NCBI GenBank assembly: GCA_023301785.1
Contig: JALZUF010000193.1
Coordinates: 1 to 11,379, forward strand
From: Alphaproteobacteria bacterium
Lineage (GTDB): Bacteria; Pseudomonadota; Alphaproteobacteria; Micavibrionales; Micavibrionaceae
Direction: 5' to 3'
Length of the DNA: 11,379 bases
Position 1 is the stretch's first letter. Each line of letters starts with the position of its first letter. The notes beneath the pieces were generated by a model. It saw nothing but the letters and a program-made list of their open reading frames with translations. It searched no databases and had not been told where the DNA came from. Shown in pieces: positions 1-7,601 of this stretch. The position numbers were made by a program, and so were the translations under genes.

Positions 1-1101
1 GGACATATGTTTCCAGCAGAATCTTTAGCGCGCGACTTAATTGGACGTGGTTATCGTGTTGCTTTGGCTACAGATGTTCGTGGTAAAAAGTATGAGCCTT
101 TTGCTGATGGTATTCCTGTTTATGTGCTAAAATCTGGTGCATCAAAGCCAGGTTTTTTTAGTAAATTTAAAACGGTATTTTCTTTGGGTATTGGTGTTTT
201 GCAAGCGCGTAAATTGATCGATAAATTAAAACCTGAAGTAGTTGTTGGATTTGGTGGTTATCCATCATTTCCTGCCGTGCAGGCCGCACAAAAAAAACAT
301 ATCCCAACTGTTATTCATGAATCAAATGCAGTTTTAGGCAAAGCCAATCACTATCTTGCACCAAAAGCAGATCGTATTGCGATCGCATGGCCAAAGATTG
401 AAGGCATGAAAGAAAGTGATTCTGTCCGTACGGTTGTTACGGGTAATCCTGTTCGGCCAGATATTGCGGCGCTTTATAACAAGCCTTATCCTTCCTTGGA
501 TCAAGATGGTGTTCTACGTATTTTTGTGATGGGCGGTTCTCAAGGGGCAAATGTATTCGGAGAGGTTATCCCTGCAATGGTTGATAATTTGTCGGATGCG
601 CATAAGCAAAGATTAGAAATTGTACAGCAATGTAGAGAAGAAAATATTGAGACAGTACGTAAAGCGTATCAAGAAGCGGGCGTGAAAGCGGAGCTTCATA
701 CTTTTATTAATAATGTTTCAGAACAGCTTGAGAAATGTCACCTTTTCATAGGGCGTTCTGGTGCAAGTACAGTGTCAGAAGTCGTCACAGCAGGGCGACC
801 AGCCATCTTTGTGCCTTATCCTTATCATAAAGATCAGCAACAAAAGCGTAATGCCGATGCTGTTTTTGATGCCGGTGGTGCTTGGGTTATGACCCAAGAT
901 GGTTTTACGGTAGAGGCTCTTCTTGCAAGGGTAGAGAATTTTTTACAAAGTCCAGAGGCCTTGTTTAATGCAGCAGAAAACGCACGTACTTGTGGTAAGC
1001 CAGACGCGGCCAGAAAATTAGGGAATGTTGTTACGGCATTGGCAAGTGGATGGAATAAAAGCGAGAACAAGACGTTCGACCTGACACAAGGTAGAGATTA
1101 A
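1..1101 (+). CDS. murG: MurG, UDP-GlcNAc:lipid I N-acetylglucosaminyltransferase (5' truncated)
   Basis: MurG adds GlcNAc to lipid I on the cytoplasmic face of the inner membrane to make lipid II. The reading frame is open from base 1 and begins G-H-M-F-P-A, the end of the family's N-terminal GGTGGH..PA loop, so the ATG at position 7 is an internal methionine and roughly 10-20 residues lie before the window. Numbering from base 1, visible motifs are GFGGYPSFPA (about 83-92), HESNAVLGKAN (106-116), GNPVR (148-152), the glycine loop GGSQGA (178-183) and GRSGAST (251-257). The nucleotide-sugar region PYPYHKDQQQKRNA (272-285) has a KDxQQ form like that of E. coli MurG. The 366 visible residues fit a GT28 enzyme of about 380. 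It is followed 28 nt later by murC. Identity is very secure; only the start is missing. Confidence 0.97.
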   Translation, partial: GHMFPAESLARDLIGRGYRVALATDVRGKKYEPFADGIPVYVLKSGASKPGFFSKFKTVFSLGIGVLQARKLIDKLKPEVVVGFGGYPSFPAVQAAQKKHIPTVIHESNAVLGKANHYLAPKADRIAIAWPKIEGMKESDSVRTVVTGNPVRPDIAALYNKPYPSLDQDGVLRIFVMGGSQGANVFGEVIPAMVDNLSDAHKQRLEIVQQCREENIETVRKAYQEAGVKAELHTFINNVSEQLEKCHLFIGRSGASTVSEVVTAGRPAIFVPYPYHKDQQQKRNADAVFDAGGAWVMTQDGFTVEALLARVENFLQSPEALFNAAENARTCGKPDAARKLGNVVTALASGWNKSENKTFDLTQGRD

Positions 1102-1116
1102 GAATTAGTATTAAGT

Positions 1117-1122
1117 AAGGGG
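1117..1122 (+). promoter_or_regulatory. Shine-Dalgarno of murC
   Basis: AAGGGG lies 7 nt before the ATG at 1130. A second in-frame ATG at 1139 would be too far from it, so the site supports the upstream start. Confidence 0.6.
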
Positions 1123-1129
1123 AATTACA

Positions 1130-2572
1130 ATGCGCGCAATGCCACAAAATATAGGGAAAATTCATTTCGTCGGTATCGGCGGAATTGGTATGAGTGGGAT
1201 TGCCGAAGTGTTAAACGCTTTGGGATATGAAGTGCAAGGTTCTGATATGGCTGAAGGCGCGAATGTTGATCGTTTGCGTAAGAATAATATTAAAGTCTTC
1301 ATTGGGCACTCTGAAGAGAATATTAAAGATGCGGCGATTGTCGTTGTATCATCTGCGATTAAACCAGAAAATCCAGAATTAAAAGGGGCGAGAGAGCAAC
1401 GTAAAACCGTTGTACGCCGCGCCGAAATGTTGGCTGAACTTATGCGTATGAAGTGGTCTGTTGCTGTTGCGGGTACGCACGGTAAGACAACGACGACTAT
1501 GATGGTCGGTACAATGTTGGAAGAGGCGGGATATGATCCAACGGTTATTAACGGCGGTGTTGTTAATAGCTATGGAACGAATACACGTATTGGTATGAGT
1601 GACTGGATCGTTGCGGAAGCTGATGAAAGTGATGGTACTTTTACGAAGTTGCCTGCAACTGTTGCCGTGGTCACGAATATTGATCCAGAGCATTTGGATC
1701 ACTATGGCAGTTACGATAATATCAAGGCCGCGTTTAGACGTTTTATAAATAATCTTCCTTTCTATGGCTTTGCTGCTCTTTGTTCGGATCATCCCACGGT
1801 GCAAGCGATGATTCCTGAATTATCGGATCGCCGTGTTATTACTTATGGTTTTAATCCGCAAGCTGATGTGCGTGCGACGAATGTGCGCTCTAGCGCGGAA
1901 GGTAATATATTTGATGTTACTTTTGCAGGTTGGATGACGGATGGTGAGGAGCAAACGCTTCGTGATGTTTTTCTGCCTATGTTAGGTGATTATAATGTTT
2001 CAAATTCATTGGCATCACTGACTATTGCCCATGAAATGGGTGTTCCTGCGGCGATCATGAAGACAGCTATGAAAAACTTTAGTGGTGTTAAGAGACGCTT
2101 CACGAAGACAGGCGTTAGTCATGGCGTGACGATTATTGATGATTACGCACACCATCCCGTTGAGATTAAGGCTGTTTTAAAAGCGGCGCGTCAGGCGGTA
2201 GATGCGGATGGTAAAAAGGTTATTGCTGTTATGCAGCCCCACCGTTACTCAAGACTTAATGATTTATTTGATGATTTTTGCGCCTGTTTTAATGATGCAG
2301 ATGCGGTTTTGATTACAGATGTATATGAAGCTGGCGAGGCGCCGATTGAAGGAGTCGACAAAGAACATTTGGCGGCGGGTGTTAAGGATTGTGGGCATAA
2401 AAATGCGCGAGCATTACCGTCCCAAGCAGAATTAGCGTCTATCGTTTCAGATATGGTTGAAGATGGTGACTATATTATTTGCCTTGGTGCTGGCTCAATC
2501 AGTAAGTGGGCTTATGAATTGCCAGAGCAACTAGACGCGGAGTTTGCCAATAAACAAAAGCAGAGCGCCTAA
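1130..2572 (+). CDS. murC: MurC, UDP-N-acetylmuramate--L-alanine ligase
   Basis: MurC is the cytoplasmic ATP-dependent ligase that attaches L-Ala to UDP-MurNAc, the first amino acid of the peptidoglycan stem. All three Mur-ligase domains are visible in 480 residues. The N-terminal UDP-binding loop is VGIGGIGMSG (14-23). The ATP P-loop is GTHGKTTTT (115-123), with EADESDG (163-169) and TNIDPEHLDHYG (182-193) in the central domain. DDYAHHP (337-343) and QPHRYSR (369-375) lie in the C-terminal domain, and the last two blocks are diagnostic of MurC among Mur ligases. The length is typical. The start at 1130 is chosen for its Shine-Dalgarno; ATG 1139 would remove only three residues. The gene ends 5 nt before the permease gene, where most dcw clusters would go straight to murB. 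No damage is seen. Confidence 0.98.
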   Translation: MRAMPQNIGKIHFVGIGGIGMSGIAEVLNALGYEVQGSDMAEGANVDRLRKNNIKVFIGHSEENIKDAAIVVVSSAIKPENPELKGAREQRKTVVRRAEMLAELMRMKWSVAVAGTHGKTTTTMMVGTMLEEAGYDPTVINGGVVNSYGTNTRIGMSDWIVAEADESDGTFTKLPATVAVVTNIDPEHLDHYGSYDNIKAAFRRFINNLPFYGFAALCSDHPTVQAMIPELSDRRVITYGFNPQADVRATNVRSSAEGNIFDVTFAGWMTDGEEQTLRDVFLPMLGDYNVSNSLASLTIAHEMGVPAAIMKTAMKNFSGVKRRFTKTGVSHGVTIIDDYAHHPVEIKAVLKAARQAVDADGKKVIAVMQPHRYSRLNDLFDDFCACFNDADAVLITDVYEAGEAPIEGVDKEHLAAGVKDCGHKNARALPSQAELASIVSDMVEDGDYIICLGAGSISKWAYELPEQLDAEFANKQKQSA

Positions 2573-2577
2573 AATTA

Positions 2578-3492
2578 ATGGAAATATTTACACTAATAAT
2601 TCTTAAGCTTTTGCCATTATATTTCTTTATTTTTCTTGGGTATGTTGCTGGTCGTTTCTTCCATATTGAATCTAAGCAAATTGGAACACTTGTTATATAC
2701 GTCATCATGCCATTCGTCTTTATGTTTGGACTATGGGGGGCAGATATTCAGGCAAGCGATCTTTCGATCGTTGCTATTATTTGGATGCTAAGTGGAATCG
2801 TTGCGTTTTTGGCTTATCACTTGTGTGGGCTTATATATAAAGGCAAGTCTAGTAACCTTATGGCTTCGGGCTTATCCTCAGGGAACTCGGGATATTTTGG
2901 CATTCCTGTTGCGCTAATATTATTTGATGCAGATGTTTTTGGTGTTTATCTGTTGGCGGCAATATCGAATTCGATGTTTCAAATCACAGTTGGATATTAC
3001 TTATTGGCCTTAGGGAAGTTTAAATGGCAGGAGGCGTTAAAGAAGCTTGTGATGCTACCTCCTTTATATGGTGCAGTTGCAGGTTTATTGCTTTTTGCTT
3101 TAAGTGTGCCTTTACCAGAAGCTGTTCGTGATGTTTCTTTTACGTTAAAAGAAGCCTTTGTGGTTTTGGGGATGATGATTATAGGATTGACGTTGTCTAG
3201 TTTTAAGACAATTAAGCTTGATATGAAGTTTATATCAATGGCGATGTTTATCCGTTTTATGATTTGGCCGTTACTCGCAATCGGTTTTATTTCGATTGAT
3301 AAAACTCTTCTAGATGGGATGTTTGAGCCTATTCATTCTATCGTAGTTCTCTTTAGTCTTCTGCCTGTGGGGGCTGATTTTGCTATATATGCAGCTAATC
3401 TTAATTTATATCCGCAACGCGCAGCCACAGTTGTTTTAATTAGCACTTTATTGGCCGCGCTGATCATTCCATTGGTGTATGCAATAATATGA
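2578..3492 (+). CDS. AEC (auxin efflux carrier / Mem_trans) family permease inserted in the dcw cluster
   Basis: The 304-residue product is almost wholly hydrophobic, with about ten likely membrane spans (near 8-26, 34-52, 62-85, 92-115, 119-143, 155-175, 190-208, 217-238, 252-272 and 282-303). It is assigned to the AEC family from the block around GNSGYFGIPVAL (102-113) before the mid-protein helices, and from the C-terminal pattern LLPVGADFAIYAANLNLYPQ (261-280) followed by a helix with VLISTLLAALIIP, both typical of bacterial Mem_trans proteins. Known bacterial relatives move small organic acids such as malate or malonate; the substrate here cannot be read from sequence. The ATG sits 5 nt after murC with no good Shine-Dalgarno, and its stop overlaps the murB start (ATGA), so it appears to be translated as part of the wall operon. 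Codon use resembles the neighbours. A link to peptidoglycan precursor or fragment transport is only conjecture. Confidence 0.85.
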   Translation: MEIFTLIILKLLPLYFFIFLGYVAGRFFHIESKQIGTLVIYVIMPFVFMFGLWGADIQASDLSIVAIIWMLSGIVAFLAYHLCGLIYKGKSSNLMASGLSSGNSGYFGIPVALILFDADVFGVYLLAAISNSMFQITVGYYLLALGKFKWQEALKKLVMLPPLYGAVAGLLLFALSVPLPEAVRDVSFTLKEAFVVLGMMIIGLTLSSFKTIKLDMKFISMAMFIRFMIWPLLAIGFISIDKTLLDGMFEPIHSIVVLFSLLPVGADFAIYAANLNLYPQRAATVVLISTLLAALIIPLVYAII

Positions 3493-4424
3493 GTAAAATA
3501 GACATTAACAAATTACCTGAAGTAAGGGGACGTTATACCGCAGACGCGCCACTAGGTGAAAAGGGTTGGTTCCGTTGTGGCGGTAAGGCGGAGGTTCTTT
3601 TCAAGCCTAAAGATCAAGATGATCTTGTTCATTTTTTAAAGAACTGTCCAAGCGAGATTCCTGTTTATGTTTTTGGTGCTTTGTCGAATACGATTATCCG
3701 TGATGGTGGATTGCGCGGTGTTGTTATCCGCTTAGGACGTGATTTTTCTAACATTGATGTTGAAGGTGATATTATACGCGCTGGTGCGCTGGCGCTGGAT
3801 GCAAATGTCGCCAATGTTGCGGCCGATCACGGTTTAGGCGGCTTAGAATTTTTAAGTGGTATTCCAGGCTCAATCGGTGGCGCTGTTAAGATGAACGCTG
3901 GGTGCTATGGTACCGAAGTCAAAGATGTGATGGTTGAAGCGATTATTATAAATCGTGATGGTTTAATTCAAAATATCAAACCAGAAGATTTAAAAATGAC
4001 GTATCGCCACACAAACATTGAGGCAGATCAGATTGTGGTGGCTGCAACATTTAAGGGTGTTAAAGAAAGCGCGGACGATGTTAAAAAACGTATCGCGGAT
4101 ATCAAAGAAAAACGTGAGCAATCACAACCGATTAGAGAAAAAACCGGAGGCTCTACTTTTGCGAATCCTTCTATAGAAGATTTAACAAAGGCGGACGTGG
4201 ACAGAGATACAAAAGTTTGGCAACTTATTGATAAGGTTGGTGGGCGCGGCCTTAAGGTGGGTGGCGCGCAAATGAGCGTAAAGCATTGTAATTTCATGAT
4301 AAATAGCGGCGATGCGAGTGCGGAAGACCTTGAGGCTTTAGGTGAAGAAATACGGAAACGCGTTGCAGATGAAATGGGAATCACGCTACGCTGGGAGATT
4401 AGAAGATTGGGAGATATAGCATGA
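3489..4424 (+). CDS. murB: MurB, UDP-N-acetylenolpyruvoylglucosamine reductase
   Basis: MurB is the FAD- and NADPH-dependent enzyme that reduces UDP-GlcNAc-enolpyruvate to UDP-MurNAc in the cytoplasm. In 311 residues one sees RCGGKAEVLF (29-38), the FAD-loop block FGALSNTIIRDGG (62-74), GIPGSIGGAVKMNAGCYG (124-141), YRHT (172-175), GSTFANP (221-227), GGAQMSVKHCNFMIN (258-272) and the C-terminal LRWEIRRLG (300-308). By family alignment the catalytic set is Arg173, Ser222 (proton donor) and Glu303, all present. The length and the short inter-block segments suggest the compact type II form common in alphaproteobacteria. One oddity is Leu65 where the family nearly always has glycine (GxGSN). The start codon overlaps the permease stop and the end overlaps the ddl start, both as ATGA, indicating translational coupling. 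Confidence 0.97.
   Translation: MSKIDINKLPEVRGRYTADAPLGEKGWFRCGGKAEVLFKPKDQDDLVHFLKNCPSEIPVYVFGALSNTIIRDGGLRGVVIRLGRDFSNIDVEGDIIRAGALALDANVANVAADHGLGGLEFLSGIPGSIGGAVKMNAGCYGTEVKDVMVEAIIINRDGLIQNIKPEDLKMTYRHTNIEADQIVVAATFKGVKESADDVKKRIADIKEKREQSQPIREKTGGSTFANPSIEDLTKADVDRDTKVWQLIDKVGGRGLKVGGAQMSVKHCNFMINSGDASAEDLEALGEEIRKRVADEMGITLRWEIRRLGDIA
4409..4413 (+). promoter_or_regulatory. Shine-Dalgarno of ddl inside murB
   Basis: GGGAG lies 7 nt before the ddl ATG, within the last codons of murB. It supports the start at 4421 and reinforces the ATGA coupling. Confidence 0.45.
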
Positions 4425-5416
4425 AAAAGAACGTGACATTATTGGTGGGTGGTTGGAACTCAGAGCGTGAAGTTTCGGTCAACAAAGGTAAACATGTTGA
4501 AGCCGCTTTGCTTGAAGCGGGATATGACTTAACCGTCGTTGATGTTACGCAGGATATCCCTAAGCTCATTCAAGATTTAACACCAAAACCTGAGGCAGTA
4601 TTTAACAATCTTCATGGCCGCATTGGTGAAGATGGCGTTATACAAAGTTTACTTACATTGCTTGAAATTCCTTATTCTCATTCTGGTGTCATGGCATCGG
4701 CTATGGCGATGGATAAAATAATGGCGAAACGTATTGCTCAATCTGTCGGTGTGCCTGTGGCAAAAGGCGGCCTTGCGACTAAGGGGGAGGTCAATGCGGA
4801 ATCTGTTGTTCCTCGTCCATATGTTGTGAAGCCTTATGATGGTGGCTCTAGTGTTGATATTTTCATTATTAAAGAAAATGATAATCATCTGGATACCGTG
4901 ATACAAAATTGGAGCTATGGTGAACATGCTATGGTTGAGGAGTATATTGCTGGTAAAGAGTTAACTGTTGCTGTGCTAGATGGTAAGGCGCAAGCAGTGA
5001 CAGATATAATCTCTCATACTGGTGGCTTCTTTGATTATGAGGCAAAATATGAAGATGAGCGAACAGAATTGGTGCTTCCTGCAAAAATTCCGCAAGATGT
5101 CTATGATGCGGCTTTGGATTATGCCGAACGTGTGTATAATGTATTAGGGTGCAATGGTTTAGCGCGCTGTGATTTTCGTTTTGATGATGAAAAGGGTATT
5201 GATGGCCTTTGCTTCTTGGAGATCAATACGCAGCCAGGTTTAACCGCTGAATCAATTGGCCCATCACAATGTGTCTATAACGGCATGTCCTTTGTTCAAC
5301 TCTGTTCTCATCTCGTGGAAACTGCAAAATGTCATGGTTTAATAGAAAGCCCAGGAAAAAAATCAAACAACGCAAATCCGTCATCAAACGACGGAGCGCA
5401 TCGTCAGAGCGCTTAA
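4421..5416 (+). CDS. ddl: D-alanine--D-alanine ligase
   Basis: Ddl is the cytoplasmic ATP-grasp ligase that makes the D-Ala-D-Ala dipeptide added by MurF. Visible blocks are GGWNSEREVS (10-19, with Glu15 as in E. coli DdlB), NLHGRIGEDG (63-72), VVKPYDGGSSV (135-145), MVEEYIAGKELTVAVL (171-186), DYEAKY (205-210), NGLARCDFRF (245-254) and FLEINTQPGLT (265-275). Asp251, Glu267 and Asn269 match the metal ligands, and Lys209/Tyr210 match the omega-loop pair selecting D-Ala. The ATP-lid loop reads GGSSVD where EGSSVG is usual. The family fold should end near residue 305. The remaining residues are rich in Ser, Asn and Lys and are read from DNA that also encodes the FtsQ N-terminus, giving an 88-nt overlap. 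The start is fixed by the ATGA overlap with murB and a nearby GGGAG. Confidence 0.97.
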   Translation: MKKNVTLLVGGWNSEREVSVNKGKHVEAALLEAGYDLTVVDVTQDIPKLIQDLTPKPEAVFNNLHGRIGEDGVIQSLLTLLEIPYSHSGVMASAMAMDKIMAKRIAQSVGVPVAKGGLATKGEVNAESVVPRPYVVKPYDGGSSVDIFIIKENDNHLDTVIQNWSYGEHAMVEEYIAGKELTVAVLDGKAQAVTDIISHTGGFFDYEAKYEDERTELVLPAKIPQDVYDAALDYAERVYNVLGCNGLARCDFRFDDEKGIDGLCFLEINTQPGLTAESIGPSQCVYNGMSFVQLCSHLVETAKCHGLIESPGKKSNNANPSSNDGAHRQSA

Positions 5417-6216
5417 TTACGTATGCTCGTAAATTCGGTGCTGTATTAGGTGTTGTTACTTTACTGGCCTGGATGGGGGCTTGGTTTTTCCTGTCTGGCT
5501 CAGACGTAAAAACTCAGAATTGGATTAAAGAAAAAACATATAATGTCTCTAAATCGGCTGGTTTTGAAGTGCAGAATATCCTTGTTGAAGGGCGTAAACA
5601 TACAGATAGCGAAATTTTAAAAGCTATTTTAAATGTTGAAAAAGGTGATCCTATTTTTGCCTTTAACGCGATGGACGCGCACAAAGAAATTCAGAAAATA
5701 TCATGGGTGAAAGACGTTACAGTGGAACGTAGATTGCCGAATACTATATACATTAATTTAGAAGAACGTGTCCCTATGGCCTTGTGGCAAAAGGATAAAA
5801 AGCTATCTTTAATTGACACGCAAGGTCAGGTTTTAACAAATCAAAATTTAGATAAGTATAAAGATTTTATAATCCTTTATGGTGAGGAAGCGCCTGTTCA
5901 GGCACCTGATTTTATGAAGTTTCTTGTCTCTGAACCTGCCATCCTAAAGCATGTTGAAGCCGCTCACTTAAAATCAGGAAGACGTTGGGACTTGATTGTT
6001 AAAACTGGAGCAACAATCCAGCTGCCTGAAGAAAATGTTGAGCTGGCTTTTAGGCAGTTGGTTTCTGTGAATGAGCAAAATCAAATTTTAGAAAAAGATA
6101 TAAAAACAATTGATATTCGTGACCCAACGCGTATCTTGGTGCGTACACATCCTGGGGCAGTACAAAAGTACCAAGCAGGATATAGTTCTAACACCTCTCA
6201 AGGTAATCCTATTTAG
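5329..6216 (+). CDS. ftsQ: FtsQ, cell division protein (POTRA, single-pass membrane protein)
   Basis: FtsQ is a bitopic inner-membrane protein that, with FtsB and FtsL, recruits and gates the septal peptidoglycan synthase. The 295 residues show a strongly basic cytoplasmic tail (1-35), one membrane span (about 37-56), a POTRA domain (about 79-153, with VQNILVEGRKHTDSEIL followed by ISWVKDVTVERRLPNTIYI) and a beta domain running to near 275. This is the order expected of FtsQ and its position between ddl and ftsA agrees. The ATG at 5329 lies within ddl. I keep it because there is no later suitable start before the membrane span (the next methionine is residue 49, inside it) and the basic tail is normal for the family. 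The only upstream Shine-Dalgarno hint is a weak GTGGA near 5315. Sequence conservation is low in this family, so domain layout and context carry the call. Confidence 0.95.
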   Translation: MSWFNRKPRKKIKQRKSVIKRRSASSERLITYARKFGAVLGVVTLLAWMGAWFFLSGSDVKTQNWIKEKTYNVSKSAGFEVQNILVEGRKHTDSEILKAILNVEKGDPIFAFNAMDAHKEIQKISWVKDVTVERRLPNTIYINLEERVPMALWQKDKKLSLIDTQGQVLTNQNLDKYKDFIILYGEEAPVQAPDFMKFLVSEPAILKHVEAAHLKSGRRWDLIVKTGATIQLPEENVELAFRQLVSVNEQNQILEKDIKTIDIRDPTRILVRTHPGAVQKYQAGYSSNTSQGNPI

Positions 6217-6223
6217 TTAATCA

Positions 6224-7492
6224 ATGAAGCAAAAGACACTATCACGCGGAACAATGCTTGCGGCCTTAGATATAGGGTCGCACAAAAACGCCTGTTTTAT
6301 CGGGCGTGTTATTGATGATGAGGGCGGTGTTGAGGTTTTGGGTGTCGGTTATCAGGTGTCGAAAGGCGTTAAGACTGGCACTATAGTTGATATTGACCTG
6401 GCAGATAATGCGATAAGGCAAACCGTCAATACAGCAGAAAACATGGCAGCAGAGGTTATGAAGGGGTATCCATTACGCGAAGTCGTGGTCAATGTCCCTG
6501 GTAATCAAACGAAATCAAATAACTTGTCTGTGAATGTGGAGATTAATGGTCAGATTATTAGTCAAAACGATATATCAAAAGCGCTGGTTAAGGCGCAAGA
6601 ACAAGTTGTTGGTAATAATATAGAGCTTATTCATACGATGCCTGTTCACTATCTTATTGATGGTAACGAGGGCATTCGCGATCCTGAGGGTATGACTGGG
6701 CAGTCTATGGAAGTTAACGTCCATATCGTCCAAGGCGATTTAGGGCCTTTACAAAATGTGGCTAATTGTGTTGATCGAAGCCATTTAGATATTAATGCAT
6801 TATGTTCTTCTGCCTATGCCTCTGGTTTATCATGTCTTGTTGAAGATGAAATGGATCTTGGTTGTACCGTCATTGATATGGGGGCCGGGGTAACATCTTT
6901 TGCCGTATTCCAAGGCGGCGCAATGATTCATTCTGATGCTATTCCTGTTGGCGGCTGGCACGTGACCAACGATATTGCGCGCGGTCTGACATGCTCAAAT
7001 GTAGATGCGGAAAGATTAAAGACGTTATATGGAAGTGCTATTGTGACGAGTAGTGATGAAAACGAACTTATCGACGTGCCGCAATTGGGCGAAACGGATG
7101 AAACAATGCCTAATCATATTCCCCGTTCTTTGTTGATTGGTATTATTCAGCCAAGGTTAGAAGAAATATTAGAAATGGTACGAGAACGCCTTGATTCTAG
7201 CATTCACAGCAAAATGGTGGGGCGCCGCATTGTATTAACTGGTGGCGGCAGTCAGCTTCCTGGCGTACGCGATTTGGCGCAACTAATTCTGGATAAACAG
7301 GTTCGATTGGGTCGTCCTATCAGGCTTAGTGGTTTGCCTGATGCCGTAAGCGGTCCAGCGTTTTCCACAGCCGCAGGACTTTTGACCTATGCCGCTTCGC
7401 ACACGCACGAAATGCCGTCGGCGATTAAAGAAACCGTTGATAATGGGTCGCTTTTTTCACGATTTAAGGTCTGGTGGAAAGAAAACTGGTAA
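6224..7492 (+). CDS. ftsA: FtsA, actin-like membrane anchor of the Z-ring
   Basis: FtsA is an actin-fold ATPase that ties FtsZ filaments to the inner membrane and passes signals to FtsQ/FtsN and the septal synthase. Nucleotide-site blocks are ALDIGSHK (14-21, phosphate 1), TVIDMGAGVTSFAV (215-228, phosphate 2) and IVLTGGGSQLPGV (336-348, adenosine). The FtsA-specific 1C domain lies about 87-165. The last 14 residues (409-422) read SLFSRFKVWWKENW, an amphipathic helix with basic and aromatic residues matching the membrane-targeting tail. The 422-residue length is normal. The ATG at 6224 is 7 nt after ftsQ and lacks a clear Shine-Dalgarno, so re-initiation after ftsQ is likely. A second ATG at 6254 would still leave the phosphate 1 loop intact. 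ftsA ends the compact part of the operon: 283 nt follow before ftsZ. Confidence 0.97.
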   Translation: MKQKTLSRGTMLAALDIGSHKNACFIGRVIDDEGGVEVLGVGYQVSKGVKTGTIVDIDLADNAIRQTVNTAENMAAEVMKGYPLREVVVNVPGNQTKSNNLSVNVEINGQIISQNDISKALVKAQEQVVGNNIELIHTMPVHYLIDGNEGIRDPEGMTGQSMEVNVHIVQGDLGPLQNVANCVDRSHLDINALCSSAYASGLSCLVEDEMDLGCTVIDMGAGVTSFAVFQGGAMIHSDAIPVGGWHVTNDIARGLTCSNVDAERLKTLYGSAIVTSSDENELIDVPQLGETDETMPNHIPRSLLIGIIQPRLEEILEMVRERLDSSIHSKMVGRRIVLTGGGSQLPGVRDLAQLILDKQVRLGRPIRLSGLPDAVSGPAFSTAAGLLTYAASHTHEMPSAIKETVDNGSLFSRFKVWWKENW

Positions 7493-7503
7493 CGGTTTAG
7501 CAG

Positions 7504-7534
7504 TTATCCCAAAACTATCCATCACTTATCCACA
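7504..7534 (+). promoter_or_regulatory. DnaA-box array, three sites at 11-bp steps
   Basis: TTATCCACA at 7526-7534 matches the classical DnaA box perfectly. TTATCCCAA at 7504-7512 and CTATCCATC at 7515-7523 share the TATCC core, and all three have the same orientation and a spacing of exactly 11 bp, close to one helical turn. DnaA is known to activate ftsZ transcription in Caulobacter. The two upstream sites are degenerate and could be chance matches. Confidence 0.6.
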
Positions 7535-7540
7535 GTGATG
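7520..7540. repeat. Inverted repeat framing the perfect DnaA box
   Basis: CATCAC (7520-7525) and GTGATG (7535-7540) are perfect inverted arms, and the nine bases between them are exactly the DnaA box TTATCCACA. As RNA this would be a 6-bp hairpin just after the ftsA stop. No T-tract follows, so it is not a standard terminator. Confidence 0.6.
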
Positions 7541-7601
7541 TACATTTAATTTCCCTCTCTTCTTGTTGAATTTTCGAAACATGACAAACTAATAAAAAGT
7601 T

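Noticed and set aside
7..9. ATG at position 7 as the murG start
   Set aside because: It falls within the conserved GGTGGH..PA loop, and the frame is open to base 1, so the true start lies before the window.
377..384. GCGATCGC palindrome (HIP1-like octamer) in murG
   Set aside because: It is a single copy inside coding sequence and is explained by Ile-Ala-Ile-Ala codons; no enrichment is seen.
1379..1804. 141-codon open frame on the minus strand inside murC
   Set aside because: It is antisense to strongly conserved MurC domains, shows no recognisable motif and has a His/Arg/Asn-rich composition typical of shadow frames.
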